Shown here: positions 33,234 to 43,491 of the stretch, piece by piece
How positions within the stretch are numbered: the first letter of the stretch is position 1
Layout: each line of letters begins with the position of its first letter
Assembly: GCA_006386115.1 (NCBI GenBank)
Contig: VFIW01000003.1
Coordinates: 186,001-250,000 of the forward strand
DNA from: Globisporangium splendens
Taxonomy: Eukaryota > Oomycota > Peronosporomycetes > Pythiales > Pythiaceae
DNA: 64,000 nucleotides
Direction: 5' to 3'
Notes under the pieces: model-generated
The model's database searches: none
The model's input: only the letters and a program-made list of their open reading frames with translations
Told to the model about the DNA's origin: nothing
Position numbers and translations under genes: made by a program

Positions 33234-34220
33234 CATGAAGGCAGCGCAGGACGGAGAAGCGGACACAGCAACCGTGGTGAAGAGTCGACGGCGGCGACGC
33301 CTCGCACCTGTGACGCTCGAGGAGAAGCGCGCGCGCCAGCGGGCCTACGTCAAGAAGAGCTACTATCGGCAGCTGGTACGTCATGTTTTCTCTTCTTTTC
33401 TGATTCAGTGACTAGATAACCGTAGCTGCTGGATGGATCCTCATTATACTTTGCGAAACGAAGTGGCAGCATAGATACGTGCTTGGCGCTTGCGTGGTTT
33501 GACATCTCTTCTCTATGTCTGTGGCGTGGGATGGGTGGAAATGGGAAACTAGAACGCCGTGAACGAGTTAAAGGAGCAAGTGCGACTGTTAGAAACGGAA
33601 TACGCTCGCATCATCGGACTTCAGACCGGACCCACTTCGCATCTGCCTCGTTCCATTTCACTTCTTGACGACGGAAATGGAAAGGACAACGAAGAGAGTG
33701 CGCTCGTGGACGTGTATGCGCAGTTGACGCTGCAGAAAGAGGAGCTCCGCAAGGAGAACGAGGCGCTGAAGGCGACGGCGCTGACTCACGCCAAGTTCCA
33801 ACGCCTCGTGGGGCTCGCCTTGGACGCGGAGATGGTAAGTGACCATTTTACTGTACATGCTGTTTAACGCTTCCGCGCTTTTCTCTGACAGGATCCTACT
33901 CCTATGGCGTATTCTTTTGTTTTCATTTGGCAAATCATGTAGAACGACAGTCTCTCTGAGCCGATCGCGTCTTTCAATTTCCCGTTGTCTCCTGATCCGA
34001 ACATACCCGTTCTAATTAATCCATACACGCTGGAAGAGTGTCAGCAGATCACAATCACGGCCTACAACGAGATCTTAACGTTCCAAAGACGCTACTCGAA
34101 CCGGGAGAGTACCGGTGCGAACGTGCTCGGCTGGCGTGACGAGCGCTGCGTGCTCGAGGACGACCGACTGCAGTTTTCGGTGAGGAAGCTTTTCCACGGC
34201 AGGACTGCGGCCGAGCTGTC
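33234..34220. repeat. Right arm of the ~0.99-kb inverted repeat
   Basis: This is the reverse complement of 30330-31321. It covers exons 1-2, introns 1-2 and the first half of exon 3 of gene F. Confidence 0.85.
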
Positions 34221-34766
34221 GCAAACTGGCTGGAGGATCAGCTCGACATCCAAAGTGCGGAGTTTGTACGCCGAGTCGATCGACATTCAATTCCACGTCC
34301 TGCAGCAGGTGGACGCGGACAATGTGATCATGTACCGCATACTGCACAGTCTGGACGGACTCTATGTGAACAAGACGCTGCTCCTTGCGACTCTATTTCG
34401 CACCGAGACGGGGTACATTGCCCTGTTTCGATCGCTGGATCCGGAAGGTCGGATACTTGCGGCTGAGCCTGAGTCGGAGACTGACGTGGATCACGGTCGC
34501 CAGGGGAAGCAGCACCGGTGGCTGAGTTTGTATACCTGGTAGGTGTGCACTCCGTTGGGTCTGGCAATGAAATCGGATATGCTGACTTTGTTGGAATATG
34601 TGTGCGCAGGGTGATTTTTGATGAAGTCGGCGAGAACGGCGAGCACTGTCTGTTCGACTTTAACGGCATCCTGCCGGCTCCGTCGAGTGCGTGGATGCTC
34701 GAGATGCTGCTCGTGGCGATGCGGTGGGAGAACATTGTCGTCGGTCCCATATTCAAGCTTCAATAG
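33235..34766 (+). CDS. bZIP-like/START-like protein F (right arm of inverted repeat)
   Basis: Exons 33235-33375, 33553-33834, 33943-34538 and 34610-34766 give 391 residues. The first ~990 bp copy gene E exactly or nearly so: the same basic segment, coiled coil and START-like first half. After FHGRTAAELS the two diverge (F has QTGWRISSTSKVRSLYAES; E has LTGWRITSTPKFRHVYTES). In places F is closer to D there (DGLYVNKTL, SLDPEGRIL). F therefore looks chimeric, with an older copy overwritten by conversion from E, or the reverse. Identity stops at the start codon, so the upstream DNA differs completely and regulation is likely different. It is the only plus-strand member of the cluster. Confidence 0.75.
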
Positions 34767-35019
34767 TGGAATCCGAGCAAGTGCATGCATTCACATGGCG
34801 AGTCTGTCAACACGAGGCAGCTTGAAGCATCTAACCGGTCCACTCTGATCTGAGCTGTCAGCCGCTCTCTAAACAATCCCACATTCATTCAAAAGTAGGC
34901 AATGCGAGTTCGACACAATCAACTCTGCCGCGGCTCTTCCGCTGGTCGCATTTCATTCTAGTGAGAGTAACTCAGTATCAGCAACTTGTGGTATTCACAA
35001 CCTCATTCTCATATCTCTC

Positions 35020-36207
35020 TCAGGGACTCACGAGACTCGCAAATGCACTTCTGCTTCTCAATGCGGCGTCGGAAGTCGATTTCGTCTTCGGTGCCTGCGT
35101 GAAGAAGCGCCGTTTGCACCAGAAGGAGAGGTGCACGAGCACGAGCATGGACGGGATCTCGATGAGCGCAGCGACGACGCTCATCATGGCCGGGTCCGAG
35201 TCGAGACCAAACGTCGCGACGGCCACACCCAACGACAGCTCGTAGTTGTTGCTCGTGGCCGTGAACGCCTGCGTCACGCTCTGCGCGTAGTTCGCGTTCG
35301 TCAACTTGCTCAGCGCGAACGTGCTCGTGAACATGACGCACAGGTAGATCAGGAACGGCACCATGGACACGAGCACCGAGCCGAACGTGGTGGTCAGGCG
35401 CTGGCTCTGCGACGCAAACAGCACCACGATCGTGAACAGCAGCGCCACGAGCGCGAGCGCATCGAGCTTCGACGCGTACTCGTCAAAGTACCAGCGCGCA
35501 CCTTTCCATCGGATCAGAAGCACCCACCCGGTGATCGCGAGCGCGAAGGGGATCCCCATGTATATGCCGACGTTCGCGGCGATCTCCGCGACGGTGATGT
35601 GCACATCGGCTTGACTTGGAAGTCCCAAGGCAGACGGTAGTTCGTTCAGTAGCAGCCCGGCGTACAGAGAATACAGCGCCATGGTCCAGACCGAGTTGAC
35701 GGCGATGAGCGCCGCGCCGTACTCGATGTCGCCGCCCGCGAGCGAGATCCAGATCATGACCATGCCGATGCACCGCGAGCACCCGACGAGGCTGAAACCA
35801 GCCATGAACCCCGGGTCGTCGTGGAAGAACGCAGCTGAGAGCGCGAACATGAGCAGCGGACCGACGACCCAGTTCTGGAACGTCGTCACCACCAACATCC
35901 TCCAGTCGTTCGTGAACACCTTGTGCACGAGCTGCCAGCGCACGCTCGCCAGCGGCGGGTACATCATCGCCAGCAGACCGATGCCCACGAGCACGTTCAT
36001 GGAGCCGACGGTCGTCGACTCGATGAACGAGTGCACGGCGGAGAGCTGGCCGAGTCCGAGCCCCGCGCCAGCAGAGAGCAGGATCCACAGCGGCAGGAAG
36101 CGGTCCAGCACCGAGAGCGCGGCCACCGGCGACGCAGAGGCGCTGCTGTCCTTGTCTCCATTGATCGTCGCGCGAGACGCTTCGACGTCGCTCTTCTCGT
36201 TCAGCAT
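35020..36207 (-). CDS. ACR3: ACR3-family arsenite efflux carrier
   Basis: From the ATG at 36207 this is 395 residues with about ten hydrophobic segments, matching the arsenical-resistance-3 branch of the bile acid/arsenite/riboflavin transporter superfamily. Family motifs include VLVGIGLLAMMYPPLASVRW, NWVVGPLLMFAL, FSLVGCSRCIGMVMIW (with the TM4 Cys needed for arsenite transport), VNSVWTMALYSLYA and TATSNNYELSLGVAVATFG. ACR3 exports As(III), sometimes Sb(III), across plasma or vacuolar membranes. Upstream in-frame codons to 36357 are possible, but the MLNEKSD start gives the usual length. No arsenate reductase gene lies nearby. It is intact and lies within the rearranged accessory block. Confidence 0.88.
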   Translation of the reverse strand: MLNEKSDVEASRATINGDKDSSASASPVAALSVLDRFLPLWILLSAGAGLGLGQLSAVHSFIESTTVGSMNVLVGIGLLAMMYPPLASVRWQLVHKVFTNDWRMLVVTTFQNWVVGPLLMFALSAAFFHDDPGFMAGFSLVGCSRCIGMVMIWISLAGGDIEYGAALIAVNSVWTMALYSLYAGLLLNELPSALGLPSQADVHITVAEIAANVGIYMGIPFALAITGWVLLIRWKGARWYFDEYASKLDALALVALLFTIVVLFASQSQRLTTTFGSVLVSMVPFLIYLCVMFTSTFALSKLTNANYAQSVTQAFTATSNNYELSLGVAVATFGLDSDPAMMSVVAALIEIPSMLVLVHLSFWCKRRFFTQAPKTKSTSDAALRSRSAFASLVSP

Positions 36208-36633
36208 GGCGCTCTGGCTGCTCAACAGGGTTCTGAAGCAAACAGGGTGCATACGATTGGCTCCTGACCTGGCTGTTGTGTCGCAGATCGGCTTTCGATC
36301 TGAGTCTAGCAGCCAAGAGTGACGGTCGCCAAGTTGGTGATGGCTGCAATTCGTCATCGCGTTGATTTCTACGGGTGGCGCTGCTGCTTGAAGCCTCCGT
36401 GGCGCTCTTCTTGTGCTGACCCGCGAGCTGCGGTGGGCAAACGGATCGCATTTGAACTGGTGATGAAATTGGTCTAAGCCCTAAATGGTTCTGCCAATCT
36501 CACCAAAATTGAGTCCTTTGACAGGCAAATGGACGATGGCTTGCTTTATAACATTAGGATTGCCTTTCGCCCTGCTCGGTGATTCCCATTACAGCCGTAC
36601 GCATCTCAACTCACTCTACTCCCCTTGCTCTGC
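36208..36633. other. Intergenic region
   Basis: The 5' leader of the ACR3 gene and the 3' end of the FYVE-SYLF gene. Nothing else is seen. Confidence 0.4.
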
Positions 36634-38166
36634 CTAATGGATGTGCTCGCAGTTCTTGCATTTCTTGTTCCACATCTGGACTGTGTGGCCCAGAAAGTTC
36701 GGGCACTGGCAGATCCGACATGGCCCCATAATCGCAGACCGCTCCGCGAGGATCTCCTTGTGGTCCTCGACGTGGTTCATAGCATTGTGGATCGCGTCGT
36801 ACAGTGGCTTTGCCGCAACCGGTTGCGCGATGCTCCCATTCAGCAGGTCCTTCGGTTCCAGGTCGCGGCCGTAGAATTTGCGATTCAGGTCGTTCCGGCT
36901 CGCGATGATCGAGCCCTGGAGCGAGATGCCAGCGTAGAGCCCCTTGCTGTGCGAGTAGCTGTAGTTCGCATTCAGTCGGGACGTACTGAGCGCCGCTGCT
37001 GCCTCTGCCGAGCGTCCATAAGGACCCACTGCGATATCCAGACCAGCGCCAAGGTTCACTTGCGGCTTGTGGAACACTTCCACAGCGCCATGCGAGCCCA
37101 GAATGATAATGACTTCGACAATCTCCCCACCAATCTGGAACCCTCCGGCGAGTCCAATGGTGCCAATGGCCGATGGTGCCGACCACGTCCCGTCCTCAAG
37201 CTTCGAGAGAACGAGACCAGTTCCAATTTTCCCAACGATCATGAAGCCCGCCTTGACGATCGTCATGATCGCGAGGCCCTGTGCTTTCTCGAGGAACGCG
37301 ACTGGGATCGAACGATCGCTCGAGGCGGCATTGCTCTCTCGGAAAAAGTTGCCAATGATATCCGCTGCATTTTGGCATTCCTTCTCGAGCGAACTCGTGT
37401 ACGGGAGGTGCAGTCGTCCTCTCGCCTGGTGGTTGTTCTCCGCGTTTGATCGTGCGTACAATGCAACGAGCTCTTCTTGTACAGGGTGCAAGTCTGGCGC
37501 ACAGTGCAAGCACACTCGCTGCGGGATGGACTTGTCGTACCCCTTCGCGCCTTGGATCTGCTCGCCCCATGGAATCAGCAAGCGAAGCGGCGAGCACGAA
37601 CTGCAAACATAGTACCCGCAACGACGGCTGCAAATACGCAAAGCACAACTCTTATCAGTTTCACAGCATAAGCGCACATGATCGTCATACCCTAGTGATT
37701 GTTGTTCATACCATTGGTGGCGCCGTTTCGTGACATCAAAGTTGACGTGGCAAATGTCGCAGTTCGGATGGTCCGCGTATCGCCCTTTCATAATGCCCCT
37801 GGTCTGTGGAGCCTGCCCCGTTGGTCCAGCCACTGGCACTGATTGTGCTCGACGAAGGTTCCCATTCTGGTTGTTAGAGCTGTAATCGTAACTATCGATG
37901 CTGCTGGTGCTGCTGCTGTGTCCAGTGCGGACAAAGTCGGCTTCGTGCAGGTGGCTCTGGCTGGGCGGGAGGTACGCTGCCCCATTGCCACTCTGCATCA
38001 CCGCCGATGTCGACGCCGATCGGTTCATGTTGCCGTTTGCATACACTGGCGCCTGTTGATACTGTTGTTGTTGCCGCACAGGATCCACATATCTGCTGCC
38101 GCAAAGCGGACACAAGTGGCCATCAACGCGTGGAGCCCCGCACTGGACGCAAAAGTTCGCAGCCAT
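36634..38166 (-). CDS. FYVE-like zinc finger + SYLF (Ysc84-like) protein, copy 1
   Basis: Two exons (38166-37712 and 37627-36634) give 482 residues; the 84-bp intron falls inside the FYVE core. The N-terminus has a zinc-ribbon-like CVQCGAP...CPLCGS, then a Gln/Ser-rich linker. The FYVE-like finger follows (CDICHVNFDVTKRRHQ, joined by splicing to CRRCGYYVCSSCS, then RVCLHC). The SYLF domain starts ECQNAADIIGNFF and continues FLEKAQGLAIMTIVKAGFMIVGKIGTG, SAPSAIGTIGLAGGFQIGGEIVEVIIIL and NYSYSHSKGLYAGISLQGS. FYVE binds PI3P and SYLF binds phosphoinositides and actin, so an endosome-actin role is likely. The C-terminus has a second Cys pair set (CRICQC, CKNCEHIH). It is head-to-head with copy 2. 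Confidence 0.88.
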   Translation of the reverse strand: MAANFCVQCGAPRVDGHLCPLCGSRYVDPVRQQQQYQQAPVYANGNMNRSASTSAVMQSGNGAAYLPPSQSHLHEADFVRTGHSSSTSSIDSYDYSSNNQNGNLRRAQSVPVAGPTGQAPQTRGIMKGRYADHPNCDICHVNFDVTKRRHQWYEQQSLGYDDHVRLCCETDKSCALRICSRRCGYYVCSSCSPLRLLIPWGEQIQGAKGYDKSIPQRVCLHCAPDLHPVQEELVALYARSNAENNHQARGRLHLPYTSSLEKECQNAADIIGNFFRESNAASSDRSIPVAFLEKAQGLAIMTIVKAGFMIVGKIGTGLVLSKLEDGTWSAPSAIGTIGLAGGFQIGGEIVEVIIILGSHGAVEVFHKPQVNLGAGLDIAVGPYGRSAEAAAALSTSRLNANYSYSHSKGLYAGISLQGSIIASRNDLNRKFYGRDLEPKDLLNGSIAQPVAAKPLYDAIHNAMNHVEDHKEILAERSAIMGPCRICQCPNFLGHTVQMWNKKCKNCEHIH

Positions 38167-38933
38167 CGCGCTTCTCCCTGCAATCTCACAAACGCGAAAT
38201 CAATGAGCGTGGTGCGTTCCCAGCAGCGCGAGGTTCTGAATGCTGCCGGCGCGAAGCGCGGTGTTCAGCGCACGCTGTGTGCACATCAAGCTTCCGCCCT
38301 CGGCCCATCACTTTCCCTTCCCTTCTTTCATTCCCTCCAATAGTGTGATTTTGACAGGCATGACCATCACTCCTGTTTCATCATGTGTGACTCACATCTG
38401 GGACAGCAGCATCATCTGGTTGACACGTCGTGCGTTCCACAAAACCATCTGGTGCATCCCAGATATGGAGCGCCCCATGTAAACGTGTAGAACATCATAC
38501 AGACTTGAAGTATTAAATTGTGGAGCGCTCTACATGTCGCATGGATATCTCTTTGTGCGACTGCGCAAAATTTACATCCGCCACGTCTGCGCGACTTGTG
38601 TCCCACAACCGTAAGACACGCTGGTTCCCCTTCTATGTCATAAGCAAGTTCTTCCAAATCTGATGCACCTATGATCATGGTAGAAAACAGGAATCCATTG
38701 GGACTGTACTGTATTGAGTCAAACTCGACAAGAATTGATATTTATGTAATCAAGTGACTTATCAGTAAAGCATCAAAATACATGTTTGACAGGATGGCAT
38801 CACAGTGCTTACAAGGGAAGATTTGGAGCAGTAAACGGGTAAGCAACATGCCTCTTGTTGATGATCATTTTCCATTTCCACCGCGAGAGAACAGCAGCCA
38901 CCAGAGAGAGAACCCACAGCAGCCAATATCGAG
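38167..38933. promoter_or_regulatory. Bidirectional promoter region of the FYVE-SYLF pair
   Basis: This 767-bp region separates the two head-to-head paralogs. The plus-strand gene has an Inr-FPR match (TCATTTTCCATTTCC at 38866-38880). The minus-strand gene has a weaker one (GCTCATTGATTTCG) at about 38192-38205. Confidence 0.55.
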
Positions 38934-40470
38934 ATGATCTGCTCCACATGCGGCATTGAGACGCCCACTGGGACAGCGCGCTTCTGCGCGAACTGCGGCG
39001 CGCGGTTCCCCGACCAGCACGACGACACCCCAGTTTTGTTTCCACCGCGCGACGCACCAGCGACTGGCATCCCCGTGGCCGTCCCCGTTTCCGCCGCGTA
39101 TCAAGGACAAGAGACCCAAGCGTACTACCCTCCGGTGCCACCTGCTGCTGCGTATCCACCCAGCAAAGCGACTCCACTACCGATGGCGACGAGTTTCAAC
39201 GACAAGAGCGTCGGCAATGGCGTCGACAATGGCCAGCCGCCGATGGCGAATGAGGCGTATGCGGATCGCGGCTCGACTTCTTCCGAAGAAGGAACGCCAA
39301 GAAAGAGCGGCGGGTTCCTGAAAGGTCGCTACGCCGACCACCCGAACTGCGACGTGTGCAAGTCTGCCTTCGACATCGCCAAGCGAAGGCACCAATGGTA
39401 TGTAGCGCTAAGCTTTTCTATGGCACTGCCTCTCAATAGTCTCTAATGTGTTTTGAATGTGTGTCTATGATCATAGTCGCAAGTGCGGTCGATATATTTG
39501 CGGTTCGTGCTCCCCAGTGCGCTTGCTGATCCCGTACGGCGAACAAATCGAGGATGCCAAGGGGTACGACACGTCGGTCCCGCAGCGTGTGTGTCTGCAC
39601 TGCGCACCGGAGTTGCAGCCATTGCAAGAGCAGCTCGCTGCGATGTACGCGCGCGCGAACGCCGACAACAGCCACGAAGCGAAGGGCCGAATCCATGCTC
39701 CGTACACGGACTCGTTGGCGAAAGAGTGTCAAAATGCCGCCGACATCATTGGCAACTTTTTCCGCGACGACAATGCAGCGTCCAGCGACCGCTCAATCCC
39801 CATTGCATTCCTCGAAAAAGCGCAAGGTCTTGCGATTATGACAATCGTCAAGGCCGGATTCATGATCGCAGGCAAGATCGGAACGGGTCTCGTGATCGCG
39901 CGCCTCCCGGATGGCTCGTGGTCGGCACCGTCCGCCATTGGCACGGCAGGTCTTTCTACAGGTTTCCAGATCGGTGGTGAGATCGTCGAAGTGATGATCA
40001 TCCTTGGTTCCCAAGGTGCCGTCCAAGTTTTCCACAAGCCTCAGGTGAACGTCGGTGCGGGTCTCGATGTTGCTGTCGGTCCATACGGCCGCGCGGCATC
40101 CGCACAGGCTGCGGTCAGTACCACGAACCTGAACGCCAACTACAGCTACTCGCAAAGCAAAGGGCTGTTTGCTGGCATCGCCTTGCAAGGCTCCGTTATC
40201 TTGGCGCGAAACGACTTGAACCGCAAGTTTTACGGTCAGGATCTCGAACCAAGCGAGCTGCTGAGCGGATCCGTGGGTCAACCGCGCGCCGCGCAGCCAC
40301 TCTACGACGCAATCGACCGCGCCATGCGTGGCATCCAGGAGCACAAAGACGTGCAAGAGGAGATGGCGACGATGATGGGTGCGTGCCGCCGCTGCACGTG
40401 TCAGCGGTTCGTCGCGCACCAGCACCAGATCTGGAACAAGAAATGCAAGACGTGCGACCACATCCATTAA
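38934..40470 (+). CDS. FYVE-like zinc finger + SYLF (Ysc84-like) protein, copy 2
   Basis: Exons 38934-39397 and 39477-40470 give 485 residues. The intron sits at exactly the same FYVE position as in copy 1, and exon 2 has the same length (994 nt). The N-terminal zinc ribbon (CSTCGIE, CANCGA) is followed by a Pro-rich linker, the FYVE-like finger (CDVCKSAFDIAKRRHQ joined to CRKCGRYICGSCS), then SYLF (ECQNAADIIGNFF, FMIAGKIGTGLVIA, GFQIGGEIVEVMIILGSQGAVQVFHKP) and the C-terminal CRRCTC...CKTCDHIH. It probably links PI3P membranes to actin. High similarity in exon 2 and the divergent linker indicate an ancient duplication with purifying selection on FYVE-SYLF. Confidence 0.88.
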
Positions 40471-41103
40471 GAAAAAGAGACTTGACTAGGAATTAGATTG
40501 TTGGCGTGAGAAAAGTGAAAAAAAGAAAGAAAGAGAAGGTGAACTTGCAACATGCATGGAGCCGCTATAACTTTCAAACATGACAGCTTTTGACTTTGAA
40601 GCGAATATGTTGATGCGGAGAAGCACTTACGGCCGGGAGTACTTGAGGACTGCACGCGAATCTATCATCAATAAATTCCAAGGTGGCTGGCGGCAGCATA
40701 CAGTACAGACACAATTCTTGTACTCACTCAAGTTGAGCGCCTTCAAGAGCATTTTTGCCTTGCGTGCAGACATGACAGAATACCTCCCTCCAGTAGTTGC
40801 GACCAATGGATCCATTGCCAACGCATCGAAGCTCCTGTCAATGGTTGATTTGAAACCTTCGATTGGCGTTTGACTCGAATCAATTCGCAGATCGTCCAGG
40901 ATCGACACTCACAGTCCTGGGAGACCACTATTCCTAGCAAGATCACCATTCACTGTCAACACCAGTTGAACGTGCTCTTTCCCTGCATTCAGCATCAACC
41001 TTCCCACATTCCTGTTGCGATCGACTGTCGCGCATTGAACTCAGCATAAGTAGAAAAGCTCTGCGCGGTTGAGTCATTGCATTTATCGAAGTGCATTAAT
41101 GCT
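40471..41103. other. Convergent intergenic region
   Basis: This 0.6-kb spacer shows no recognised gene. Confidence 0.4.
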
Positions 41104-42957
41104 TTATGTAGTCTCGCTCGCGATCCGATCCAAAATTACGTCAATGTCGTCACATTCAGCGCACAGCTCTTCGATATAGGCTGGCGAGAGTTTCTTAGTG
41201 CGCTTGTCTCCACCTGCACGTAACCGCTCGCTTTGCTCAGCAGTGAGCTTCGTGGAAAAGTAGTATTCTATCATCTCTTGCGTCTCTGCATCTCCCATGT
41301 AACTCAGGTGCAGCTTCTTGCTGATTCTACCGGGACGAATCAGCGCTGGATCCAACTTTTCCGGATGATTAGTTGTCATGATGACAATGCGACCAGGGCA
41401 ATCAATGACGCCATCTAGGACATTCAAGAGCCCTGCGAGACTGAGCTTGTCGGAAGAATTGCTCGACGACACGAAGCCACCTTTCATTTTTGGTCCGAGC
41501 TCTTGGCCGACTATGCCCCCAGTTTGAGCAGCAAGAAAAGCAGCAAGGAGATCGCCATGCTCTCCCAGTCCGCCAAATAGCGCCTCCTCACCGTATGGTG
41601 CTCCATAATCTTCTCCATAATCTCCTTCGCTGCAATTTTCAATGATCTCAAGATCTTCCGAGCCCTCGCTTGTGCCAGCCAAAGGCTGTTGCTCGCCTGC
41701 TTCAGTGTCTTTATCGTTCGCGTTAGTTGCATTCGTTTCGGCCGCTTCTGCTGCTTGAACTTTCACGTTTGCCTCTCGAGACGCAACCACAGAGGTCGCG
41801 CAATCAATGTCTTCCATCACAAACACGACATCCTTGAATCCCATTCGCACAGGCAAATCCAGACCGTCAACCGCATATCGAAGATCAAACATCGCATCCA
41901 TCAGCTCCTGGTTCGTCTTGATCTTACTCAGCGATATGTTTACAATATGACGGCGAGTGTACTGGGCGACAGCTTTGATGAGACTTGTCTTTCCAGTACC
42001 AGGGGGGCCGTACAACAGCAGCCCAAGCTTGTAGGGAAATCCTGGAATCGCGAATTTGCCCGTTTTGCTGACGAAGTTGTCGATGAGTTTGATCAGTTGT
42101 TGCTTTTCACTGAAAAACACATTGTCGAACGTCTTGTCGTCGCCGAGCGCGTACCGCTTGTGGTAAGGTGCGTCCGCCTTGGTCTCGTCGTCCGTGTCGC
42201 TCTTTGAGGGCTTCTCGTCAGAATGGACGTACATGTACCTCGCAGTGTCGTCCTTGAACTTCTTGTTTTCAGTCTCCCGGTAGAACTCGAATGCCTTGTG
42301 AATGAACGCGTCAATACGTTTAGCTCCATCGGGGGCACTTGATCGGAAAAGGAAAATCTCTTTAATTTCATCCACAGACGAGGAGCTGTCCAGGCTGGTC
42401 GATTTCGTCTCGTTCATGAACTCGACGCCATTTCCCACATCCACCCAGTGAAGGAGTTGAGGCAGACGTCCCGCACCAAGCTTCGCGACTTCCGGGATCC
42501 CCTTGGCATTTTTCTGTGTCAGCAGAGCCAACATGCGTTTCTGCTTCTCGGTCTCGAGACCTGGGACGTGGTCGTCAATCAACTTTTGCTTCATACCTGG
42601 GCGTTCCAGAAGCTGGACGCGTGCGCTCTTGGTACTCAGATTCAAATGCTCGGTCAAGTACAGCAAGACCGCCTTCTGAAGCAGTTCGTTGCGGCGTCCA
42701 TCCTTGCTATTGCGCCAGAGAAGACCATACTTGCCGCGATGCTCCGTGGTCTCGATGACGTGGGTCACGTACTTTTTTGCGAACACCAGGTCGCGGATGT
42801 AATGGCGCACAGCGCTCACCACTTCGAGCGTGTCCTTCCCGGAGTTGGTCACCGCCTGGATCACCGCCGGCACGACCATGCAGATCATGAGGTCGTACAC
42901 AGCGTGACCCGTGCGCAGCGTGCTGATCACGCCAAACTCCAGCGCCGTCGACTGCAT
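41104..42957 (-). CDS. BCS1-like AAA ATPase
   Basis: From the ATG at 42957 (MQSTALEFGVISTLRTGH, aligning with the paralog starts) this is 617 residues. An N-terminal hydrophobic segment (YDLMICMVVPAVIQAV) is followed by the BCS1-type N-domain with FHKAFEFYRE-like and YALGDDKTFDNVFF blocks. The AAA core has GPPGTGKTS near residue 317, VVFVMEDIDC near 377 and TTNHPEKLDPALIRPGR near 530-545. Between Walker B and the second region lies a long acidic insert (about 390-500; EAGEQQPLAG...EIIENCSEGDYGEDYG) not seen in the sister genes. Bcs1-type rings translocate folded protein across membranes. The membrane and substrate of this branch are unknown. It is divergent from 43492 with a 534-bp shared upstream region. 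Confidence 0.82.
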   Translation of the reverse strand: MQSTALEFGVISTLRTGHAVYDLMICMVVPAVIQAVTNSGKDTLEVVSAVRHYIRDLVFAKKYVTHVIETTEHRGKYGLLWRNSKDGRRNELLQKAVLLYLTEHLNLSTKSARVQLLERPGMKQKLIDDHVPGLETEKQKRMLALLTQKNAKGIPEVAKLGAGRLPQLLHWVDVGNGVEFMNETKSTSLDSSSSVDEIKEIFLFRSSAPDGAKRIDAFIHKAFEFYRETENKKFKDDTARYMYVHSDEKPSKSDTDDETKADAPYHKRYALGDDKTFDNVFFSEKQQLIKLIDNFVSKTGKFAIPGFPYKLGLLLYGPPGTGKTSLIKAVAQYTRRHIVNISLSKIKTNQELMDAMFDLRYAVDGLDLPVRMGFKDVVFVMEDIDCATSVVASREANVKVQAAEAAETNATNANDKDTEAGEQQPLAGTSEGSEDLEIIENCSEGDYGEDYGAPYGEEALFGGLGEHGDLLAAFLAAQTGGIVGQELGPKMKGGFVSSSNSSDKLSLAGLLNVLDGVIDCPGRIVIMTTNHPEKLDPALIRPGRISKKLHLSYMGDAETQEMIEYYFSTKLTAEQSERLRAGGDKRTKKLSPAYIEELCAECDDIDVILDRIASETT

Positions 42958-43491
42958 CTGGCTTGTGATAAGAGCTTGACAGTGGGTGCAGGCTGGGCGG
43001 CAAAATGCGGAATGACAACCTCCGAGTGGAAGGAAGCCAACAAAGGTCAGTGTCTCAGCAATGCGGGCGCTGTGCCCTGTTCTATCCATTGTGAGAGGTT
43101 CAACCTGCTGTTTTGAGCATACAATGATTGCTTTTCAGTACCCAGTGGAAGTGACGGGGTGTGATTTTGAAAGGGAAACGGACTGCACCTGCACAATCGA
43201 GGCGAGTGAAGTTCTCTCCTGCTTTACACATCTGCTTCTACATTTTTATACAGTTATAAAGTGTATCACACAATCCATATGTATACTTGACTGGAATCTA
43301 TGTGTGCTTTCCCACAAGCAGATGCATTTGTAGAGGTTGGTAGGTGCATTTCTGAATTTGAGAGTGAAGGTCATCGAAGTCAGCCGCACATCACCCACAC
43401 ATACCGTACCCAACGGGTTTCCCGTCATCCTTTGCCAGACCATTCTGCATTCGCCATTCTGCATTCGCCACTCCGCATTCTCCATTCTGCC
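42958..43491. promoter_or_regulatory. Divergent AAA promoter region with short tandem repeat
   Basis: This is the shared upstream region of two divergent AAA genes. Directly before the ATG at 43492 lie about four imperfect copies of a CATTCTGCATTCGC-type unit (43441-43490). The transcription start is not obvious. Confidence 0.45.

Noticed and set aside
35131..36322. Plus-strand open frames of 169-213 codons opposite the ACR3 gene
   Set aside because: They are His/Arg-rich shadows of a well-supported membrane transporter on the minus strand.
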